From NCBI GenBank assembly GCA_911728435.2, contig OU452204.1:17732001-17796000 (forward strand): 64,000 nt of DNA, written 5' to 3'. The stretch's first letter is position 1; each line of letters begins with the position of its first letter. The translations under genes and the position numbers were made by a program. Source of the stretch: Apoderus coryli. Lineage: Eukaryota > Arthropoda > Insecta > Coleoptera > Attelabidae. Of the stretch, positions 58,820 through 64,000 are shown one piece after another. The notes under the pieces were generated by a model. That model had not been told where the DNA came from, ran no database searches, and was given only the letters and a program-made list of their open reading frames with translations.

Positions 58820-60116
58820 GGCTAAGATCAACTTTTATAACAATCCCTAAAAAACCCAACGCCAAAAAATGATTATCGAATAATAAGCCTTATGAGCCAT
58901 CTCCTGAAAACTTTTTTAAAAATTATACATAAAAGAATATATAAAAAGTGTGAAGAACACATGACAAATACACAATTTGGCTTCAGGGATGCATTGGGCA
59001 CTCGTGAGGCACTTTTTGCTACACAAGTTCTCTTTCAAAGATGTAGAGACGTGAATTGTGATATATATGTGTGTTTTGTTGATTACCAGAAAGCGTTCGA
59101 TAGAATAAAACATGATGAACTAATGAAAATATTAAATTCAATTGGCCTAGACAGCAGAGATCGCCGTATAATAAACAATATCTATTACGAACAAACTGCA
59201 GCTGTAAGAGTTGGGGATCAGTTAACAGACGACATATATTGTCCCCATTATTGTTCAATACATATTCAGAGCACATTATGAACCTAGCGCTAACGGACAT
59301 AGACGAGGGAATACTTATAAACGGACAACAATTGAACAATATAAGATACGCTGATGATACTGTCATTTTTGCAGACAGTCTTGAAGGTCTGCAGACACTT
59401 GTCTCCAGGGTGGCAGAAGTAAGTAGCAGGTTTGGGCTTGATTTTAACATAAAAAAAAAACCAAATACATGGTTATAAGCAAAAATAGGATACCACCTGG
59501 TCAATTACTAGTTAACCAACAACCTATAACACGAATCACCAACTTTTGTTATTTGGGTGCAAACTTAAATGAACAGTGGGACCAATCGACGGAAATTAAG
59601 ATAAGGATCGAGAAGGCAAGATCAGCTTTCGTCAAAATGAAAAAAATCTTTAACAGCCACGATATAAAACTGGAAATAAAAGTTCGTTTACTAGAATGCT
59701 ACGTGTTCTCCGTTCTTTTATATGGCGTGGAGACATGGACCTTAACTGAAGCGTCACTGGGAAGACTCGAGGCATTCGAAATGTGGTGCTATAGACCTGG
59801 ACAGACAGAGTCACCAACGAAGAAGTTCTACATAGAATGGGTAAAGAGCGCGAACTAGTCGTAACCATAAAACGTCGCAAACTGGAATATCTGGGCCATA
59901 TAATGCGTAATGAACAACGGTATGACCATCTTCGGACAATACTTCAGGGTAAAGTGCATGGGAAAAGAGGTCCAGGACGAAGAAGAATATCCTGGCTGCA
60001 TAACCTGCGAAAATGGTTTAACTTAACCACTACCGGACTTTTCAGGGCAGCAGTCAACAAAGTAAGAATAGCCATGTTAGTGTCCAACATCCGTAACGGA
60101 TAGGCACCATAAGAAG
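58820..60116 (+). pseudogene. RTE-like endonuclease-RT retroelement, RT to 3' end
   Basis: Pieces in order: TIPKKPNAKK-like start near 58842, SLMSHLLKTFLKIIHKRIYK, NTQFGFRDALGTREALFA, CFVDYQKAFDRIKHDELMKI, LSPLLFNTYSEHIM-type block, IRYADDTVIFADS (YADD 59347-59358), ITNFCYLGANLN, VLLYGVETWTL, then KLEYLGHIMRNEQRY, GKRGPGRRRISWLHNLR and a stop at about 60103. Breaks: a small deletion at about 59238 removing the GVRQGC part, a frameshift in an A run near 59455, and another near 59825. It ends ACCATAAGAAGAAG, a short 3' tail as in RTE-type elements. The catalytic YADD is intact. The endonuclease is missing. Confidence 0.85.
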
Positions 60117-60880
60117 AAGTTCTTGTACCAGCGTGGTCTAAATGGAAGCTCAATATAAATAGGTTTGAGCCACGGTCTTGAACCAAACACAAATCACTGA
60201 ATTGAAATACGAAATGAATAAATAACAAGTAGTGAAACTGAAATACGTTAAAGGCCATGATTATCTTATATTTATCCAAAAGTTGACTGAGCGTTAATCA
60301 ATCATCTTGCATAATATATTTACCCACTATACAAATAATTAAAATCAAATATTCAACTAAATACAATCATTTGCTTTTATTATAAAAAAAAAGGTAAAGA
60401 AAAAAGGACGAATAGAAAAAGTACCTGCAAGTCTTGTCATCAAAAGACAAGAGTCTGACAGCTCTGACAAGGCATACGTGATAATGAATGACCAACAAGC
60501 ATTACAAGTCAATATTATCCTTTGCCAGTGGCGGCGATATAAGTTTTGAAATGTTTATTTTGATATATTTTTGATGCAAAATTTAGACATCAGTTTGAAG
60601 AGCCGAACAATTCTAAAATAAATTAACGGCGTTATTGAAAATATGCCAAAGGCATTTTATTATATGGATTACAGATTTTAAAATAATTAAAAAAAAAAAC
60701 AAGTTGGTTTCTCTTCTCAATTTCTTCTTAACATTTTCACTTTTATTATCTTGCAGAAACCACATTGCATTGACTTTTGATTGTATTTGTTACCATTATA
60801 TTATGGTTTGCTACCATTCTTGCTAACTCACCCTGTATAAATCCGCAGTGAAATAAGTATAAGCTTCGGCTATAAGCTTA

Positions 60881-61010
60881 TACAGGGTGTTAGTAAATAA
60901 GTGCAACAAACTTCAGGGGGTAATTCTGCATGAAAAAATAATGACAGTTTGCTATATTAACATATGTCCGCAGATGCTTCGTTTTCTGAGATACGGGGTG
61001 TTAAAAGTTT
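60881..61010 (+). repeat. Bipartite TACAGGGTG end module
   Basis: TACAGGGTGTTAGTAAATAA at 60881 and TACGGGGTGTTAAAAG at 60992 are 111 bp apart, with ATGTCCGCAGATGCTTCG between, almost the same words as at 29.67 and 34.33 kb. An inverted CACCCTGTATAAAT at about 60828 precedes it. Confidence 0.55.
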
Positions 61011-61135
61011 TTCATAAAAACTGAAGATTTATTGATTGCTCTGAAACCGGTGGAGATATGCAAATGAAATTTAATGAGTTTTAAGAGGTAGTTATTGCGC
61101 ATTTTTTGTTAAGCAATTAGGAATTTTATGTTCAT

Positions 61136-61196
61136 CAGTGGCGCGCATACGGGTAATGATCTCAATATTTTTAAAGAAAAAAATGGTACGCCACTG
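61136..61196. repeat. 61-bp CAGTGGCG...CGCCACTG mini-element
   Basis: The ends CAGTGGCG (61136) and CGCCACTG (61189-61196) match those of the 61-bp segment at 20261-20321, and the length is the same. The interiors differ. Confidence 0.4.
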
Positions 61197-61602
61197 GATT
61201 TTTTCAAATAAAAAATCACCTTGCAATTTCTCGTTCAATTTGTGATAAAAAATCTCTCTTGCTGTTTTATCGTAAGTGGCATCGTCTTTGTGCAAAAAAA
61301 ATAAAATATCTTACCCCTTATTTCTTTAATACATTATCAAGAACCATCTAATACAATAAACATTAAACCAAAACAATAAGAGAAAATAACACTAATAATA
61401 AAGAAACGCTAATTTGATGTTTCGGTGAAATATTCGTATAACAGAATGTTGACAGTAGCCTACTAGCGTCGCGGCGCAATGTTTTATTTTTTTGCAAAAA
61501 TGCCCCCTACGATAAAAAAGCAAGAGAGATTTTTTATCACAAGTTGAACGAGGAATTCCAAAATGATTTTTAATTTGAAAATTCCAGTGGCGTACCATTT
61601 TT
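61180..61602. repeat. Inverted repeat, about 90-bp arms
   Basis: ATGGTACGCCACTGG with about 80 following bases to TGTTTTATCGTA (61182-61272) is repeated inverted at about 61509-61600 (TACGATAAAAAAGCAAGAGA to CCAGTGGCGTACCAT). The loop of about 236 bp encodes nothing recognisable. CAGTGGCG-type words occupy both outer ends. Confidence 0.6.
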
Positions 61603-61872
61603 TTTTCAAATTCAATTCAATATGATTACAAAGGTCTACGTCTGAGCTATTTATTTGATTATTTCTTAATATTTTTTGGATTTTTTCACGATTGTATAGA
61701 TGAAGGATATCGACATATTTATATCGATTTAGTTTTTCAAGTTTAGAAATTGTTACGGAATAAAGCTTATCATGATTCAGGCAACAGTGATAACGAACTT
61801 GGTTTGTAGTACAAAGTAGTAAGGGAAATTCAAGACAAGTTTGATTCATTTTATTTTGGTCTTTCGTTTGCG
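61600..61872 (-). CDS. Unrecognised open reading, protein-like
   Basis: From a stop near 61872 the minus strand is open through an ATG at 61849 (MNQTCLEFPLLLCTTNQVRY, CCLNHDKLYSVTISKLEKLN, YVDILHLYNREKIQKILRNN and SSDVDLCNHIE) into the inverted repeat at 61600. Balanced composition (Cys, His, Asp, no runs) is unlike the chance readings nearby. I do not recognise a family. It may be the C-terminal exon of a gene or of an unknown transposon protein, with the natural stop replaced by the inverted-repeat insertion. Confidence 0.25.
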
Positions 61873-61874
61873 GC

Positions 61875-63780
61875 TAAGTAATCAATGGCTGAATCATTAA
61901 GACGGCAGCATTTTCTTAAATTATTTATGTTTCTGAACGTAGCTTCCTTGATCTCTAATTTCTTCGCACGACACTTATAATGAGCCCTTTAAAAAATTCA
62001 CCGGCGATCTATATTCACTTTTACTCTTTTTTCAATTAATGTTAAACATACAGTACATTTAATACAGTATAGAGAGCTGTTCGTGCCTCCAGTAGATTTT
62101 AATCAAGAAAATGATACTGACGACAATGTTGTGACTTCAAATGGCTTCAAATTAATAGTGGGAAGGCTAGACGGAAAGAGGCAGTTCGAAAACAAATAGA
62201 GACATCGATTGAAAGATTAGTAAAAAATTTAGCGACGGCCACCACTGATTCCAGTGATTGATTGAGGAAGGCCAGATGACTAAGCAAAATCTCAGACAAT
62301 CGCAGTTATTTTACTGCCACTGATAGGCTGCTATTGTTCCTTGTATCCGGACCACGTTCTATTCTTACCAGCAATAATCTAAATTCTATAACACATTTTT
62401 CATCTCGACTGAAATGCGTGAATATAATTATTATTAAACGTCAGAAAGAGGTGTGTTAAAAAGACATGCAATGCCACTCGAAGGTGCTATATAGACATCA
62501 ACATTTATTATTATAAGGATACGAAATTTGCATGATTTTATTTGCATTTAGAAAAGCTTTGTGCATTTTTTTTTGCTTCAAATTCCTTGTTGTAATTTGG
62601 TTATATTTATAAGGAATATGGTTGAGACGTCACTGTCAAAAATTGTTTACAAAAGCAGCTCGTGCTGCTAAAAGCTTAGAGGTAGATGCACAAATAAATC
62701 ATATATGCATGATGTTATAACATCATTTTTTTTTTTAATTTTCTAGATAATTTTTTTAAAGTTATCAACAATGAACGTAATGTGCCGTTTGTGTTTTCTC
62801 TCAGGCGTTGGTGGATTTGATAAGTAAATCTAATTACATTTTCAATAATGTGCCTGTTTCTTATGCCTTGGATATCAGATAAGTCCGGTGGATTGATGAC
62901 TTCCTTTTGGGTAAAATCAACATTAGTGTGACTCATGTATTCCAAATGTCTTGGAGGATGTGTCTCTTTTTCATTAGTTGGTTCGTATTCTAAGGAAAAA
63001 CTATTTTCTTCGCGCTGTACAACATGTTTTAGATAATCGCTTGAATCCGTTGATAAATGACCGTCTATTTCTTCGCAAATTTTGATACGTTTATTCTCCA
63101 GAGAATTATTATTTACCTAGTTATTGGACACCCCCTAAAAACCCACCCTTCATGATTTATATTTCCAGTCTTCATCATTTATGGCATTAAGTCCTTGTTA
63201 ATAATATACATGGTTAGGCAGTACTAGTATTTTATTTTTATAATTATTTTAAAATATACAACATTTTTAAATTTGGACACTCCGTATTTTAAAGTGTGTT
63301 GTTTAAATGTTTGATCATAGTTTGAGCTTATTTTTCGTTTTACCAAGTCTACTCATTTTTATTCCTTTAAAACTATAAACAGATGAATGTCATAAAAATA
63401 AATATCAGTGTTCGTGGGGTCCGGCAGACAGCGTGGCACCACACAGGAACAGGAAACACGTCTGAGCAACGCCTTAAAAACACCCTCATTCATCAAATTT
63501 TATATCTCCCTTTGGCAAGTAGAAAAACGATACTTGTTATCGGCTAATCGGCTATTAAATTTTTCACGCCCTGTCACAAGTGGATTTCAAACTTTTGAGT
63601 TTACCAGATGATAAAGAAAATACGTCATTATTTGACGAATTTTAACTTAATCCAAGTCGTCTTCACTTTACTTTATGTGAACTCAGTTACGAGGGATATT
63701 CAAATTTAAGTTGGAATTTTCGTTTATGTATTATAATAATTAGATGCATTAGTCATAAGCTGCCCATTACTGACTTAATA
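61875..63780. other. No recognisable gene
   Basis: Short frames only. The plus strand at 63408-63611 and minus strand at 62715-62945 have ordinary composition but no motif I can assign. Confidence 0.35.
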
Positions 63781-64000
63781 ATAGATAGATAGATAGATAG
63801 TTTATTACAATATTCGAAAAATACAGTTTGTCAATATAAATACAATACTTGCAAATACAACACAAATACAAATCACATAAAAATATATACGACAATATAC
63901 AACAATTAGGACAATACTGCACAACAAAACAACGCCATATTGCCAACAAGAATCAAGAACTCTACAACCAATCACTCTCAAGAAATTCCTCGACAGAGTA
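63781..64000 (-). pseudogene. CR1-like retroelement 3' end, continues past right edge
   Basis: On the minus strand the edge reads YSVEEFLESDWL then stop (about 63962-64000), matching the C-termini YSIDEFLGTDFLF (35.8 kb) and YTFEDYFRSD (11.2 kb). A roughly 180-bp 3' UTR follows, ending AATAAACTATCTATCTATCT, the same kind of ATCT tail as at 11.4 kb. This is the third copy of the family. Its 5' part lies outside the window. Confidence 0.8.

Overview
The window looks like insect nuclear DNA, possibly from a beetle (a weak guess). It is AT-rich, has one spliced host gene with insect/animal features, and is otherwise dominated by decayed insect-type transposable elements (non-LTR retrotransposons, mariner-like, P-like and hAT DNA transposons) and tandem repeats. 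No bacterial-style operon, CRISPR array, rRNA or convincing tRNA was seen.

Host gene (about 1.8-6.5 kb, minus strand): two coding exons of a forkhead transcription factor of the FoxF class (biniou in flies). Exon 1 (6472-5896) carries the whole forkhead domain. A consensus GT donor and an AG acceptor join it in phase to exon 2 (2161-1803/1811), which carries a FoxF-like serine/proline-rich C-terminal part. Exon 2 ends in a strong donor sequence overlapping a stop codon, so a further exon probably lies beyond the left edge. The 3.7-kb intron holds mariner-type fragments and a 1.2-1.4-kb ACGTT-rich inverted-repeat element.

Left-centre (7.4-24.9 kb): a CR1-like retroelement at 7.8-11.4 kb is split by a 1.72-kb P-element-like transposon with a THAP-domain remnant. 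A second reverse transcriptase (RT) follows at 11.5-12.5 kb. An RNase-H-bearing RT is present as two overlapping minus-strand pieces (15.8-17.1 and 17.6-18.5 kb), and its 3' end lies on the other strand at 21.5-21.9 kb. A 1.6-kb fold-back sits at 22.1-23.7 kb.

Centre (25-36 kb): a satellite of 139/140-bp units, whose unit is itself a piece of RT coding sequence, is interrupted by a 250-bp-arm fold-back. It is followed by a wrecked mariner-like transposase, a roughly 58-bp minisatellite and more RT pieces.

Right half (36-64 kb): a nearly intact mariner-like element with 369-bp terminal inverted repeats and one nonsense codon (40.3-42.4 kb) is inserted in an RNase-H-bearing RT. An RT with a long open frame but a mutated catalytic aspartate lies at 50-51.6 kb. 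A 2.3-kb higher-order minisatellite ends near a hAT-type terminus (53.8-56.2 kb). A hAT C-terminal fragment (57.7 kb), an RTE-like RT (58.8-60.1 kb) and the 3' end of another CR1-like copy at the right edge complete the window. A recurring bipartite end module (TACAGGGTG, about 100-124 bp, TACAGGGTG) occurs throughout.

Apart from FoxF, nothing here can be supported as a working host gene. All calls come from reading motifs by eye; no searches were run.
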